From contig CAWBIZ010000015.1 of assembly GCA_963789005.1 (NCBI GenBank), forward strand, positions 558,001-622,000: 64,000 nucleotides of DNA. Direction: 5' to 3'. Numbering within the stretch: the stretch's first letter is position 1; each line of letters opens with the position of its first letter. Source of the DNA: DASSUW01 sp963789005. GTDB lineage: Bacteria > Actinomycetota > Thermoleophilia > Solirubrobacterales > Solirubrobacteraceae. The notes under the pieces were generated by a model, which saw only the letters and a program-made list of their open reading frames with translations, was not told where the DNA came from and searched no databases. The translations under genes and the position numbers were made by a program. Positions 35,674 through 44,149 of this stretch are shown here, one piece after another.

Positions 35674-36558
35674 TTAAGCCATCGTGCGGTGCGGCGGGAG
35701 CTGCTCCTTGAGGCGCTCGAGCTCCTCGGGAGCGATCCCGTACGTGTGCTCGGCGAGCGGGAAGGCCCGCCGGCGCACGTCGTCCACGTAGGCCGCCACG
35801 CCGGTCTTCATGGCGGCCTTGACGTCGGCGTAGCGCTTGACGAACTTGGGGCGGCGGCCGTCGTGCATGCCCAGCAGGTCGTGCAGCACCAGCACCTGGC
35901 CGTCGGTGCTCGCCCCGGCGCCGATCCCGATCACCGGGATCTCCATGTGCTGCATGATCGCGTCGGTCACCCCGGCGGGGATGGCCTCGAAGACGATCGC
36001 GAAGCAGCCCGCGTCCTGGAGCGCGACGGCGTCGTCGAGCACCTTGCGCGCGCGCTCGGCGGTGCGGCCCTGCGCGCGGTAGCCGCCGAGCGCGGTGGCC
36101 GTCTGCGGCGTGAGGCCGACGTGGCCCATCACCGGAACTCCGGCACGCACGATCGCGCGGGCGCGCTCGGCCATCGCTCCCCCGCCCTCGAGCTTGACGG
36201 CGTCGCAGCCGGCCTCCTTGACGAACCGGTGCGCGGTGCCGATGGCCTGCGCGTCCGAGGCCTCGTAGGAGCCGAACGGCAGGTCGCCGACCAGCAGCGG
36301 CGTGTCGAGCCCGCGCCGCACGGCGGCGGCCAGCATCAGCAGCTCCTCCACCGTCACGGGCACGGTGCTCTCGTAGCCGAGCACGGTGTTGGCCGCGGAG
36401 TCGCCGACGAGCACGATGTCGACGCCCGCCTCCTCGACGACCACGGCGCTCGGGTGGTCGTAGGCAGTGATCATCACGATCGGCTCGCCGAGCGCACGCA
36501 TCTCGTGCAGCTTCGTGAGCGTGACGGGCTTGCGGTCTCCTCGCGGGGCAGACGACAT
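35674..36558 (-). CDS. panB: 3-methyl-2-oxobutanoate hydroxymethyltransferase
   Basis: PanB transfers a hydroxymethyl group from methylene-THF to alpha-ketoisovalerate to make ketopantoate, the first step of pantothenate synthesis. The 294-residue protein has the TIM-barrel motifs MITAYDHPSA, VGDSAANTVLG (Mg ligand Asp), KLEGGG, MGHVGLTPQ and IPVIGIGAG. An AGGAGG site stands eight bases before the ATG. It follows panC by 12 bases. Confidence 0.97.
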   Translation of the reverse strand: MSSAPRGDRKPVTLTKLHEMRALGEPIVMITAYDHPSAVVVEEAGVDIVLVGDSAANTVLGYESTVPVTVEELLMLAAAVRRGLDTPLLVGDLPFGSYEASDAQAIGTAHRFVKEAGCDAVKLEGGGAMAERARAIVRAGVPVMGHVGLTPQTATALGGYRAQGRTAERARKVLDDAVALQDAGCFAIVFEAIPAGVTDAIMQHMEIPVIGIGAGASTDGQVLVLHDLLGMHDGRRPKFVKRYADVKAAMKTGVAAYVDDVRRRAFPLAEHTYGIAPEELERLKEQLPPHRTMA

Positions 36559-36570
36559 GAGGGGATCCTC

Positions 36571-37440
36571 CTAGGGGGTCGGCGCCCCCTCCGGGGTCGC
36601 CGCCGTGTGGACGAGGGTGTTGTCGATCAGTCGGGTGGCGCCGATCCGGGCCGCCACGGCCACCAGTACCCGGCCGTTGACGCGTTGCACCGGCTCGAAG
36701 CTGTCGGGGTCGACGAGCGCGAGGTACTCGGGCTCGACGCCGCCCATGGCGCCGCGGGCGGCGCGCTCGATCGCGGCGGCGTCGCGCTCGCCCGCGCCCA
36801 CGGCGCCGGTGGCGGCCTGCAGCGCCCGAGAGAGCGCGAGCGCGCGGGCGCGCTCGGCGGCGTCGAGGCGCCGGTTGCGGCTCGACATCGCGAGCCCGTC
36901 CGCCTCGCGCACGGTGGGAACGACCTCGAGCTCGACCGGGAGATCGAGGTCGCGCACCATGCGGCGCACGACGGCGACCTGCTGGGCATCCTTCTGGCCG
37001 AAGAAGGCGACGTCGGGCGTGACGACGTTGAGGAGCTTGGCCACCACCGTGCAGACGCCGGCAAAGTGGCCGGAGCCGCGGTGGGCGCCCTCGAGCACGT
37101 CGGCGAGGCGGTCGACGCGCACGCTGGTGGCGAAGCCGGCCGGGTAGACCTCCTCGACGGTCGGCGCGTAGAGCAGGTCGACGCCCAGCTCGGCCGCCTC
37201 GGCAGCGTCGCGCGCCTCGTCGCGCGGATAGGCGGCCAGGTCGGTCGCCTCCTCGAACTGGGCGGGGTTCACGAACAGCGAGACGACGACCGTGTCGCAG
37301 CGCTCGCGGGCGGCGCGCATGAGCGCGTGGTGGCCGCCGTGGAACGCGCCCATCGTGGGGACGAGGCCGAGCGTGCGGCCGCCGGCGCGCGTCTCCGCCG
37401 CCGCGGCGCGCATGTCGGCGTTGCTGCGGACGATCCTCAT
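36571..37440 (-). CDS. panC: Pantothenate synthetase
   Basis: PanC joins pantoate and beta-alanine with ATP. The 289-residue protein shows the ATP-binding VPTMGAFHGGHHALM (HIGH-like), SLFVNPAQFE, FGQKDAQQVAVVRRM, and the KMSKS-like SSRNRRL. Its ATG overlaps the stop of the upstream DUF2520 gene (ATGA), and panB follows. Aspartate decarboxylase (panD) is not in the window. Confidence 0.97.
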   Translation of the reverse strand: MRIVRSNADMRAAAAETRAGGRTLGLVPTMGAFHGGHHALMRAARERCDTVVVSLFVNPAQFEEATDLAAYPRDEARDAAEAAELGVDLLYAPTVEEVYPAGFATSVRVDRLADVLEGAHRGSGHFAGVCTVVAKLLNVVTPDVAFFGQKDAQQVAVVRRMVRDLDLPVELEVVPTVREADGLAMSSRNRRLDAAERARALALSRALQAATGAVGAGERDAAAIERAARGAMGGVEPEYLALVDPDSFEPVQRVNGRVLVAVAARIGATRLIDNTLVHTAATPEGAPTP

Positions 37441-38153
37441 GCCGCGGCCACCACCCGCGTCGCGTCCGCGAGCGCGTCGAACAGCTCCAGCAGGTCAGGT
37501 GCGCGCTCCTCGACGGCGGCTCGCTGGCGGGCGACGGTCTCCTCGTCGCCGCGCGCGATCGGCCCCGTGAGCGCGCCCGCGGCGCCGCGCGCGGCCCAGT
37601 CCTCGACGGACGCGCGCACGAGCGGCGCGAGCAGCTCGCGGTCGACTCCGGCGGTCGCGGCCAGCCGCTCGGCGGCGCCCTCGAGCGTGACGAGGAAGTT
37701 GGAGGCGATCGAGGCGGCGGCGTGGTAGGCCACGCGGTCCTCCTCGGCGATCCGGGTGGGGCGCATGCCGAGCACGTCCGCCAGCCGCCCGGCGGCCTCC
37801 AGCGCCCGCGGCGTCGTGCCGTCGACCGCGCACCCGGCTCCCGCGAGCACGCCGGGCGCCGCGTTCGCGGGCACGGTCATCAGCGGGTGCAGGGAGAACG
37901 CCTCGTGCGGGGCCAGCGGAGCGAGGCCGGTGGCGCCGGAGCAGTGGCCGACGAGCGGCCCCGGCGCGACGGCGACGGCGGCGGCGGCGATCTCACGGTC
38001 GGGCACGCACAGCAGCACGAGCGAGGCGCCGTCGGCGGTCGCACCGCGTCCGAGCGGCCCGCGTACGTCGAGCCCGGCCGCGCCGAGGGCGGCGGTGAGC
38101 GCGGTGCCGAGGCGGCCTGCGCCGACGATGACGATGGAGTCCAGTTCCCTCAC
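37437..38153 (-). CDS. Rossmann-fold DUF2520 protein, candidate ketopantoate reductase
   Basis: The 238-residue product has an N-terminal NAD(P) Rossmann fold (IVIVGAGRLGTALTAAL) and a DUF2520 helical domain with SLHPLMTVP and EDRVAYHAAASIASNFLVTL. It is the first gene of a pantothenate operon that otherwise lacks a visible ketopantoate reductase. The fold resembles PanE, so it may supply the middle step (ketopantoate to pantoate). That is inferred from fold and context. GTG 38153 is chosen because the Rossmann strand begins at once; a TTG at 38177 would add eight residues. Confidence 0.85.
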   Translation of the reverse strand: MRELDSIVIVGAGRLGTALTAALGAAGLDVRGPLGRGATADGASLVLLCVPDREIAAAAVAVAPGPLVGHCSGATGLAPLAPHEAFSLHPLMTVPANAAPGVLAGAGCAVDGTTPRALEAAGRLADVLGMRPTRIAEEDRVAYHAAASIASNFLVTLEGAAERLAATAGVDRELLAPLVRASVEDWAARGAAGALTGPIARGDEETVARQRAAVEERAPDLLELFDALADATRVVAAA

Positions 38154-38220
38154 GGAGATACCGGCTTGATACGCCAATCGTCAGCATAGTCCGCCGCGCA
38201 GCGGTCTACAGTCGGAGACG

Positions 38221-38904
38221 ATGGGCAGCGCGGACGAGCGGCGCGAGGAGCTCAAGGCCAACTGGCGGCAGGCGCAGGCGTGCGTCAGCTGCCCGCAGCT
38301 GGCGTCCACGCGGCAGACCGTCGTGTTCGGCTCGGGCAACGCCGACGCCGACCTGATGTTCGTCGGCGAGGCGCCCGGCGCCAACGAGGACCGCCAGGGC
38401 CTGCCGTTCGTCGGCCAGGCCGGCCGCCTGCTCGAGACGCTGCTCGGCGAGATCGGGCTCGAGCGCGCGGACGTCTTCATCACCAACACCCTCCTGTGCC
38501 GCCCGCCGGGGAACCGTGACCCGCTGCCGCAGGAGATCGAGAACTGCCAGGGCTTTCTGTTCCGCAAGCTCGAGCTGATCGAGCCGCGCGTGGTGTGCAC
38601 GCTGGGGAACTTCGCGACCAAGCTGCTGCGCGGCGACACGACCGGCATCACCCGCCTGCACGGGCGCGACGAGGTGCGCCGGATCGGGCCGCGCAACGTG
38701 CGGCTGTACCCGATCTTCCACCCTGCGGCGGCGCTCTACACCCCGCGGATGCTGGAGACGCTGCGCGAGGACTTCCACCGCATCCCGGGGCTCCTGGCGC
38801 TCGACCCGCCCTCGCAGCCCGTTCCCGAGCCCGACCCCGAGCCCGCGCAGCCCCCGGTCGCCGCGCTCGCCGAGCGCGAGGCCTCTCAGCTCGGGCTCTT
38901 CTGA
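38221..38904 (+). CDS. Uracil-DNA glycosylase, family 4 (Fe-S), with clamp-binding-like tail
   Basis: The 227-residue protein has motif 1 GEAPGANEDRQG and motif 2 HPAA, which fit family 4/5 uracil-DNA glycosylases. Cys21, Cys24, Cys93 and Cys109 ligate the 4Fe-4S cluster. A proline-rich tail of about 35 residues ends in QLGLF at the very C-terminus, resembling the bacterial sliding-clamp motif QL(S/D)LF. It excises uracil from DNA. It is divergent from the pantothenate operon and its last 19 bases overlap the convergent GNAT gene. Confidence 0.93.
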   Translation: MGSADERREELKANWRQAQACVSCPQLASTRQTVVFGSGNADADLMFVGEAPGANEDRQGLPFVGQAGRLLETLLGEIGLERADVFITNTLLCRPPGNRDPLPQEIENCQGFLFRKLELIEPRVVCTLGNFATKLLRGDTTGITRLHGRDEVRRIGPRNVRLYPIFHPAAALYTPRMLETLREDFHRIPGLLALDPPSQPVPEPDPEPAQPPVAALAEREASQLGLF

Positions 38905-39485
38905 GCCGCCCGTTCGTCGGCGGTGATCGCGTAGCGCTCGTGGTCGCGCCACTGGCCGCCGATCAGCAGGTAGCGCGGGGAGAAGCCCTCCATCCGGAAG
39001 CCGGCGCCGCGGGCGAGCGCGATCGACGGCGTGTTGCCGGGCTGGATGTTGGCCTCCAGGCGGTGCAGCGCGAGCGGCCCGAACGCGTGGTCGAGGATCT
39101 GCTCGAGTGCCTCACGCATCAGACCCTGGCCCGCGTGCCGGCCGCTCGCGTAGTAGCCGAGGTAGGCCGACTGGAACGCGCCGCGGACGATCTGGGAGAT
39201 CGTGAAGACGCCGACGATCGACCCGTCGTCCGCGGTGCAGGCGAGCAGGCAGGCGAAGTCGTCCCGGCGCGACCGGGCGTACAGGTCGTCGAACTGGTCG
39301 GCGCGCTCCGGCGGGTAGGTCCACGGCCGGTGCAGCTCCCGGCTCTCGCGCGCGAGCGCGAGGAACTCCTCGCGGTCGGTCCGCTCGAGCACGCGCAGGT
39401 ACACCCGTGCACCGTTCGGAGGGGCCTCGGGTTCGAGGTCGGCCGGGCGCGCACCGACGCCGACGAGCGCACGGCGGCGGAGCAT
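38886..39485 (-). CDS. GNAT acetyltransferase, RimJ/RimL type
   Basis: The 199-residue GNAT-fold protein has the acetyl-CoA loop (GYYASGRHAGQGLMREAL) and the RimJ-like strand HRLEANIQPGNTPSIALARG. Relatives acetylate ribosomal-protein N-termini or small molecules; the acceptor here is unknown. Starts at TTG 39509, GTG 39497 and ATG 39485 are in frame; the ATG is used because the domain begins only near ARVYLR. It converges on the uracil-DNA glycosylase gene and overlaps it by 19 bases. Confidence 0.85.
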   Translation of the reverse strand: MLRRRALVGVGARPADLEPEAPPNGARVYLRVLERTDREEFLALARESRELHRPWTYPPERADQFDDLYARSRRDDFACLLACTADDGSIVGVFTISQIVRGAFQSAYLGYYASGRHAGQGLMREALEQILDHAFGPLALHRLEANIQPGNTPSIALARGAGFRMEGFSPRYLLIGGQWRDHERYAITADERAAQKSPS

Positions 39486-39568
39486 CGGACGTCTCACACC
39501 ACGAATCAAACCGCACCGGGGGAGCGGCTTGCCACGCCCGGGCGGACAGGTGCAGGGATGATGCGGCG

Positions 39569-40678
39569 ATGAGGATCGCCATCGACGCCCGGGCGGCGGT
39601 GCGGCCCGAGCTGGGCGGGGTCGAGCGCTGGGCGCGCGAGCTGACTGCGCGCCTGCCCGCGCTCCGGCCCGGCGGCTACGTGGTGCTGCGGCCGCCCGCC
39701 GCGCTCGCCCACCGTGTCGGGCACGCGTGGGAGCAGGCCGTGCTGCCGCTGCGCGCCCGGCGGGCGGGCGCGAGCGGGCTGCTGTGCCCGGCGAACCTGG
39801 CGCCGCTGGCGTCGCGCCGGACGGCCGTGGTGGTGCACGACGCCGCCGCCCTGCGCGGCCCCGGCTGGTACTCGGGCGCGTACGCCGCGTGGCAGCGCGT
39901 CGCCCTGCCGGCGATCGTGCGCCGCGCCGCCACGGTGATCACCGTCTCGGAGTTCTCGCGCCGCGAGCTCGCCGAGCTCGCGGGGGCCGATCCGGCGCGG
40001 GTCGCGGTGATCCCCGGCGGTGTCGGCGAGCGCTTCCATCCGGACGCGGACGCCGAGCGGGCGCGCCGCGAGCTGGGGCTCGGCCGCCCGTACGTGCTCT
40101 GCGTCGCCTCCCACACGGCCCGCAAGAACCTCGGCGCGCTGGTCCCGGCCGCGGAAGCGCTCGCCGCCGACGGGATCGACGTGGTCATCGCGGGCGGCCA
40201 CCGGCCGCAGTTCCGGCGCGAGCCCGTCGTCGATCGCGGGCGTGAAGCCGGCCGACCGCAGCGCGCGGGGGCACCAGGCGCGCTGCGCGTGCTCGGGGCG
40301 GTCCCCGACGAGCTGCTGCCGGGCCTGTACGCCGGGGCGCTCGCGTTCGCGCTGCCGTCCCGCCACGAGGGCTTCGGCCTGCCGGTGCTCGAGGCGATGG
40401 CGTGCGGGGTGCCGGTGGTGGCCGCCGCGGCCGGCGCGCTGCCGGAGACGTGCGGGGACGCGGCGGTCCTGGCCGAGCCCGAGGGGGAGCCGTTCGCCGC
40501 CGCGCTGACCGCGCTCGTGGCCGACGACTCCCGCCGGGCGGAGCTGCGCGCCGCCGGCCTCGAGCGCGCCGCCGGCTTCACGTGGGACGCCACCGCGCGC
40601 GCGGTCGACGCGCTGCTGTTCAGCGGTGCCGCAGCGCTCGGCCCGTACGCACGAACGCCTGCAGCGCCGGTGCGCTGA
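39569..40678 (+). CDS. Glycosyltransferase, GT4 family
   Basis: The 369-residue cytoplasmic GT-B enzyme has an N-terminal acceptor half (MRIAIDARAAVRPELGGVER) and a C-terminal donor half with the GT4 signature (RHEGFGLPVLEAMACGVPVV). It transfers a sugar from a nucleotide donor to a glycan being built. It opens the plus-strand side of a cell-surface glycan locus. Its 3' end overlaps the convergent glycoside hydrolase gene by 59 bases. Sugar specificity is not predictable. Confidence 0.92.
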   Translation: MRIAIDARAAVRPELGGVERWARELTARLPALRPGGYVVLRPPAALAHRVGHAWEQAVLPLRARRAGASGLLCPANLAPLASRRTAVVVHDAAALRGPGWYSGAYAAWQRVALPAIVRRAATVITVSEFSRRELAELAGADPARVAVIPGGVGERFHPDADAERARRELGLGRPYVLCVASHTARKNLGALVPAAEALAADGIDVVIAGGHRPQFRREPVVDRGREAGRPQRAGAPGALRVLGAVPDELLPGLYAGALAFALPSRHEGFGLPVLEAMACGVPVVAAAAGALPETCGDAAVLAEPEGEPFAAALTALVADDSRRAELRAAGLERAAGFTWDATARAVDALLFSGAAALGPYARTPAAPVR

Positions 40679-41687
40679 CCCGCTGCCCGCCACGCACGCG
40701 CCGCAGGCCCGACCAGCCGAAGGCGCTCGGGCCCTGCTCGACCGACAGCCACGTGTACCAGTACACGCGCTCGATCCGCAGGCGGCGGCGCTCGGCGGCC
40801 AGCAGCCGCAGCGTCCGCCGCAGGCGCTTGGCCTGGCCGGCGTTGCTCGTCTCGAACCCGGTCGAGCGATGGGTGCCCTTCGTGGCCGGCCACGACAACT
40901 CGGTGATCCACACCGGCTTGCGGCCGTCACGGTAGCGCGCCATCTCCCGGCGCGCGAGGCGCACGAGCTTGACGACGTGGCCGGGCTTGCCGGTGTACGG
41001 ATGCAGCGCCACCGCGTCGAACGCGCCCTTCCCGCCGGCGCGGTAGATCGAGCGCAGCGCCGTCCAGCTGCGGTTGGGGAGCCCGGCGAGCACCACGCGC
41101 GCACCGCCGTCAGCCGCTCGCAGGGCACGGCGGGCGCTGCGCAGCAGCTTGACGTACGAGCGCGCGAACGGCTGCTTGGACCAGTAGACGTCGAGGTTCG
41201 GCTCGTTCCAGATCTGCCAGCGGCGGATCGGCCGCGGGCGGAGCTCGGGGTGCTCTTCCCACAGCGTGCCCGACGGCCCGTAGCGGCCGACCAGCGCCCG
41301 CAGGTAGCCGGCGAACGCCGTGCCGCGCGGCGGCGAGGCCTCGCCGGCCGCGGTCGTGGCCGCCCACCCGGGGGTCCGGTGCACGACCGGCAGCACGCCG
41401 AGGCTCTCACGCGCGGCGGCGAGCACGACGGCATCCGACGCCCCGAGGTCGGTCGCGCCTGGGCCTGCCGGCTGCGCCCGAGCCCAGGAGAACTCGGCTC
41501 GCACATGGCCCGCGCCGCTGTCGCCGAGCCGCTGCCACTCGCCTGAGGCGTCGAACGCCGGGTCGGTCATCGGGCCGTCCACCATCACCCCGAGCCAGTC
41601 GCGCGGGACCTTGGCGGAGGCTGGAGCCGCGCCTACGAGGAGGGCGAGCGCCGCCACCAGGGACGCACGTAGGAGTACGGCGCTCAT
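40620..41687 (-). CDS. Secreted clan-A glycoside hydrolase
   Basis: The 355-residue product has a signal peptide (SLVAALALLVGAAPASA) and a TIM-barrel hydrolase with acid/base Glu162 in WQIWNEPNL and nucleophile Glu263 in WITELSW, the clan GH-A arrangement (GH39-like). It probably trims a surface polysaccharide outside the cell; its gene is embedded in the glycan locus. It starts at ATG 41687 and is divergent from the following GT4 gene. The substrate is not visible from the sequence. Confidence 0.85.
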   Translation of the reverse strand: MSAVLLRASLVAALALLVGAAPASAKVPRDWLGVMVDGPMTDPAFDASGEWQRLGDSGAGHVRAEFSWARAQPAGPGATDLGASDAVVLAAARESLGVLPVVHRTPGWAATTAAGEASPPRGTAFAGYLRALVGRYGPSGTLWEEHPELRPRPIRRWQIWNEPNLDVYWSKQPFARSYVKLLRSARRALRAADGGARVVLAGLPNRSWTALRSIYRAGGKGAFDAVALHPYTGKPGHVVKLVRLARREMARYRDGRKPVWITELSWPATKGTHRSTGFETSNAGQAKRLRRTLRLLAAERRRLRIERVYWYTWLSVEQGPSAFGWSGLRRVRGGQRVSAPALQAFVRTGRALRHR

Positions 41688-41727
41688 GCATCCGAGAATG
41701 CCAGCGCCTGACTAGAGTTGCGGTCAG

Positions 41728-42849
41728 ATGGCTTCCCGCGTGGCGCTCGTGCACGACTTCCTGCTCGACCTCCGCGGGGCGGAGCGCGTGTTCGCGGCGA
41801 TCTGCGACGCGTGGCCGGAGGCCGACGTCTTCACCGCGGTCTACGACGAGCGCGGCACCGAGGGGCGGTTCGCGGACCGCTCGCCGCGGACCTCGTTCCT
41901 GCAGCGCGTGCACCCCACGGCGCGAACCTTCCGGCCTCTGCTGCCGCTCTACCCGCGGGCGATCGAGTCGCTCGACCTGCGCGGCTACGACCTCGTGATC
42001 TCGTCGTCGAGCGCGTGGGCCCACGGCGTCGTCACCGACCCCGGGGCCGTGCACGTCTGTTACTGCTACAACCCGTTCCGCTACGCCTGGGAGGAGCGCG
42101 ACGCGACCGTCGCGGCCCGGCCGTGGCCGCTGCGGGCGCCGCTGCGGATGGTGCTCGAGCGCTGGCGCGAGTGGGACCGCGGCGCCGCCCAGCGCGTCGA
42201 TCGCTACGTGGCGTGCTCGCAGCTCACCGCCTCGCGCGTCCGCCGCCACTTCGACCGCGAGGCGCACGTGCTGCATCCCCCGGTGGAGCTGCACCGCTTC
42301 TGGCCGGGCGACGTCGGGGAGCACTACCTCGTGGTCGCGGAGCTGATGGCGCACAAACGCATCGACGTCGCGGTCGAAGCGTTCAACCGCCTCGGGCTCC
42401 CGCTCGTCGTCGTCGGCGACGGGCCCGAGGGTCGCCGCCTGCGCCGGCTCGCGGGGCCGACCGTGACGCTCACGGGGCGCCTCGGCGACCCCGAGGTCGC
42501 CGACCTGATGCGCAGCGCGCGGGCGCTCGTGGTCACGGCCGCGGAGGAGTTCGGGATCGCCGCCGTGGAGTCGCTCGCGTCCGGGCGGCCGGTCATCGCG
42601 CTCGGGGCCGGCGGCGTGCTCGAGAGCGTCAGCGCGGGGGAGACGGGCGTGTACTACGACGCCAGCGAGCCGCAGGCGCTCGCCGACGCCGTGGCCGGCT
42701 TCGACCCGCTGGCGGTCGATCCCGCGACGTGCGTCGCCGCCTCGCGGCGCTTCACGGTGCCGCGCTTCCAGCACGCCCTGCACGCCCTGGTCGACGAAGC
42801 CGTCGCCGCGCGGGAGCCGGTTGACGCCCGCCACGTGGCTGCTGGATGA
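41728..42849 (+). CDS. Glycosyltransferase, GT4 mannosyltransferase-like (WbaZ type)
   Basis: The 373-residue GT-B enzyme begins with VALVHDFLLDLRGAERVF, characteristic of the WbaZ-like group. It carries CYCYNPFRYAWE, the lysine in ELMAHKRIDVAVEA, and the donor-site EEFGIAAVESLASGRPVIAL. Relatives add mannose to O-antigen-type units. Together with the flippases and polymerase nearby it should build the repeat unit of an exported polysaccharide. The last codons form part of a predicted stem (GATGAGG) of the structured stretch that follows. Confidence 0.92.
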   Translation: MASRVALVHDFLLDLRGAERVFAAICDAWPEADVFTAVYDERGTEGRFADRSPRTSFLQRVHPTARTFRPLLPLYPRAIESLDLRGYDLVISSSSAWAHGVVTDPGAVHVCYCYNPFRYAWEERDATVAARPWPLRAPLRMVLERWREWDRGAAQRVDRYVACSQLTASRVRRHFDREAHVLHPPVELHRFWPGDVGEHYLVVAELMAHKRIDVAVEAFNRLGLPLVVVGDGPEGRRLRRLAGPTVTLTGRLGDPEVADLMRSARALVVTAAEEFGIAAVESLASGRPVIALGAGGVLESVSAGETGVYYDASEPQALADAVAGFDPLAVDPATCVAASRRFTVPRFQHALHALVDEAVAAREPVDARHVAAG

Positions 42850-43150
42850 GGGGCTGCCATACTGTGCGGTGCGTCACACCCGCGACGCAAAGTCACGTCG
42901 TTTGCGGTTCAATACCTCATCGGTGCCTAAAACCCGCGCGAAGCGGGCACAAAACCGCGTAACCTGCGGCGGTGCCGAGGGTTGTCTGTAGTGCCTGCGC
43001 GTCCTCGTGACCGCAGGGCCTGAACCGAAACACGGGTCCCCAGCGTAGTTCGGGTCAGGAAGAGCCTTGAAGAGCGGTCGTCCGAACCTCCCCCGGGCGG
43101 GCCGTTTTGCCGGAAGCCGCAGGAGGCGGCGACCGCACTGGTGTGGCGCC
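42850..43150 (+). ncRNA. Candidate structured RNA or regulatory region upstream of sigma gene
   Basis: These 300 bases hold no credible reading frame but many stems. A three-way-like domain is closed by GATGAGG/CCTCATC (42845-42851 and 42915-42921) with inner hairpin CGCAAA/TTTGCG (42886-42906). Next comes a CCCGC/GCGGG hairpin. A long rod follows: GAGGGTT/GAACCTC (42977-42983 and 43084-43090), GACCGC/GCGGTC (43009-43014 and 43074-43079), and 11-base arms CCTGAACCGAA/TTCGGGTCAGG (43019-43059) with one mismatch. The bubble between stems recalls 6S RNA architecture, but I cannot confirm that identity. It lies upstream of the sigma promoter, so it is not the leader from that promoter. Strand is assumed. 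Confidence 0.35.
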
Positions 43151-43159
43151 CTCGGGTGA

Positions 43160-43188
43160 TTGCATCAGCAACCGGACTCCTCTATAAT
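43160..43188 (+). promoter_or_regulatory. Near-consensus sigma-70 promoter of the sigma gene
   Basis: A -35 hexamer TTGCAT (43160-43165), a 17-base spacer and a perfect -10 TATAAT (43183-43188) stand out in this very GC-rich DNA. The start of transcription would be near 43195, about 20 bases before the ATG at 43214. The close match to the housekeeping consensus suggests strong, constitutive expression. Confidence 0.85.
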
Positions 43189-43213
43189 TCCTACCGTAGA
43201 AGTTGGTATTGAA

Positions 43214-44125
43214 ATGGCTGCAACACAGACTCCGAAGGGACAGAAAACGAGCACGTTCACCGATATCCCGCGCACCCGGAACGAGCCCGAGCACGAGGCC
43301 GATCCGACGATGGACTCCCTCCAGCTCCTGCTGCGTGAGGCGGGTCGCTACCCGCTGCTCAAGCCGAGCGAGGAGATCGAGCTGGCCAAGCGCATCGAGA
43401 AGGGCGATCTCGCTGCCAAGGACCGCATGATCAACTCGAACCTGCGCCTGGTCGTCGCGAACGCGCGCCGCTACCAGGGCCAGGGCCTCGCGCTGGGCGA
43501 CCTCATCCAGGAGGGCATGCTCGGCCTGATCCGGGCCGTGGAGAAGTTCGACTGGCGCAAGGGGTTCCGGTTCTCGACCTACGCGACGCTGTGGATCCGT
43601 CAGGCGATCCAGCGCGGACTGGAGAACACGAGCCGCACCATCCGGCTCCCGGTCCACGTGGCGCAGCGCTCCCGCAAGGTCGGCCGGATCGAGCGTGAGC
43701 TCACGACCAGGCTCGGTCACGAGCCGACGGATGAGGAGATCGCCTCCGCGGCGGACCTCCCGCTCGAGGACGTGATCGAGATCCGCAAGGCGGACCGCGC
43801 CGTGGTCAGCCTCGACAAGCCGGTCGGCGACGAGGGCGACACGTCCTTCGGCGACCTGCTGGCGATCGAGACGGCCCCGGTCGACGAGGAGGTCGGCGAG
43901 AAGCTGCGCTCCGAGACCCTGCTGAGCGCGATCGCGGAGCTGCCCGAGCAGGAGCGCAACGTGATCGAGATGCGCTTCGGCGCCGGCGACCAGGAGCCGC
44001 AGACGCTCAGCCAGGCCGGCCGCAAGCTCGGTGTCTCCACCGAGCGCGCGCGGCAGATCGAGGAGCGGGCGCTCAAGCGCCTCAGCCAGCGCACGGACGT
44101 GCTGGCGCTCCGCGAGGCCGCCTAG
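43214..44125 (+). CDS. RNA polymerase sigma-70 factor (RpoD-like, no region 1.1)
   Basis: The 303-residue protein has region 1.2 (LLREAGRYPLLKPSEEIELA), region 2 (DLIQEGMLGLIRAVEKFDW, then FRFSTYATLWIRQAIQRGL, the -10 reader), region 3 (LTTRLGHEPTDEEIASAADL) and region 4 (LSQAGRKLGVSTERARQIE, the -35 reader). The acidic region 1.1 of large RpoD proteins is missing, so it is either a group 2 factor or a short primary sigma. The ATG at 43214 is chosen because an upstream in-frame TTG lies inside the promoter. A 13-base-pair hairpin follows the stop. Confidence 0.94.
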   Translation: MAATQTPKGQKTSTFTDIPRTRNEPEHEADPTMDSLQLLLREAGRYPLLKPSEEIELAKRIEKGDLAAKDRMINSNLRLVVANARRYQGQGLALGDLIQEGMLGLIRAVEKFDWRKGFRFSTYATLWIRQAIQRGLENTSRTIRLPVHVAQRSRKVGRIERELTTRLGHEPTDEEIASAADLPLEDVIEIRKADRAVVSLDKPVGDEGDTSFGDLLAIETAPVDEEVGEKLRSETLLSAIAELPEQERNVIEMRFGAGDQEPQTLSQAGRKLGVSTERARQIEERALKRLSQRTDVLALREAA

Positions 44126-44149
44126 GCACCGGCTCACGAACCAGTTGGA

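Noticed and set aside
42845..42921. A tRNA, since GATGAGG/CCTCATC closes a multi-stem domain
   Set aside because: The T-arm lies in the wrong place, there is no anticodon stem of correct length, and no CCA-side geometry.
42850..43150. tmRNA, RNase P RNA or SRP RNA
   Set aside because: None of the signature blocks (tRNA-like ends with tag frame, the RNase P P4 core, SRP tetraloop helix 8) could be found on either strand.
43160..43213. Longer sigma N-terminus from TTG 43160
   Set aside because: The codon is part of the -35 hexamer of the promoter, so it is not transcribed.
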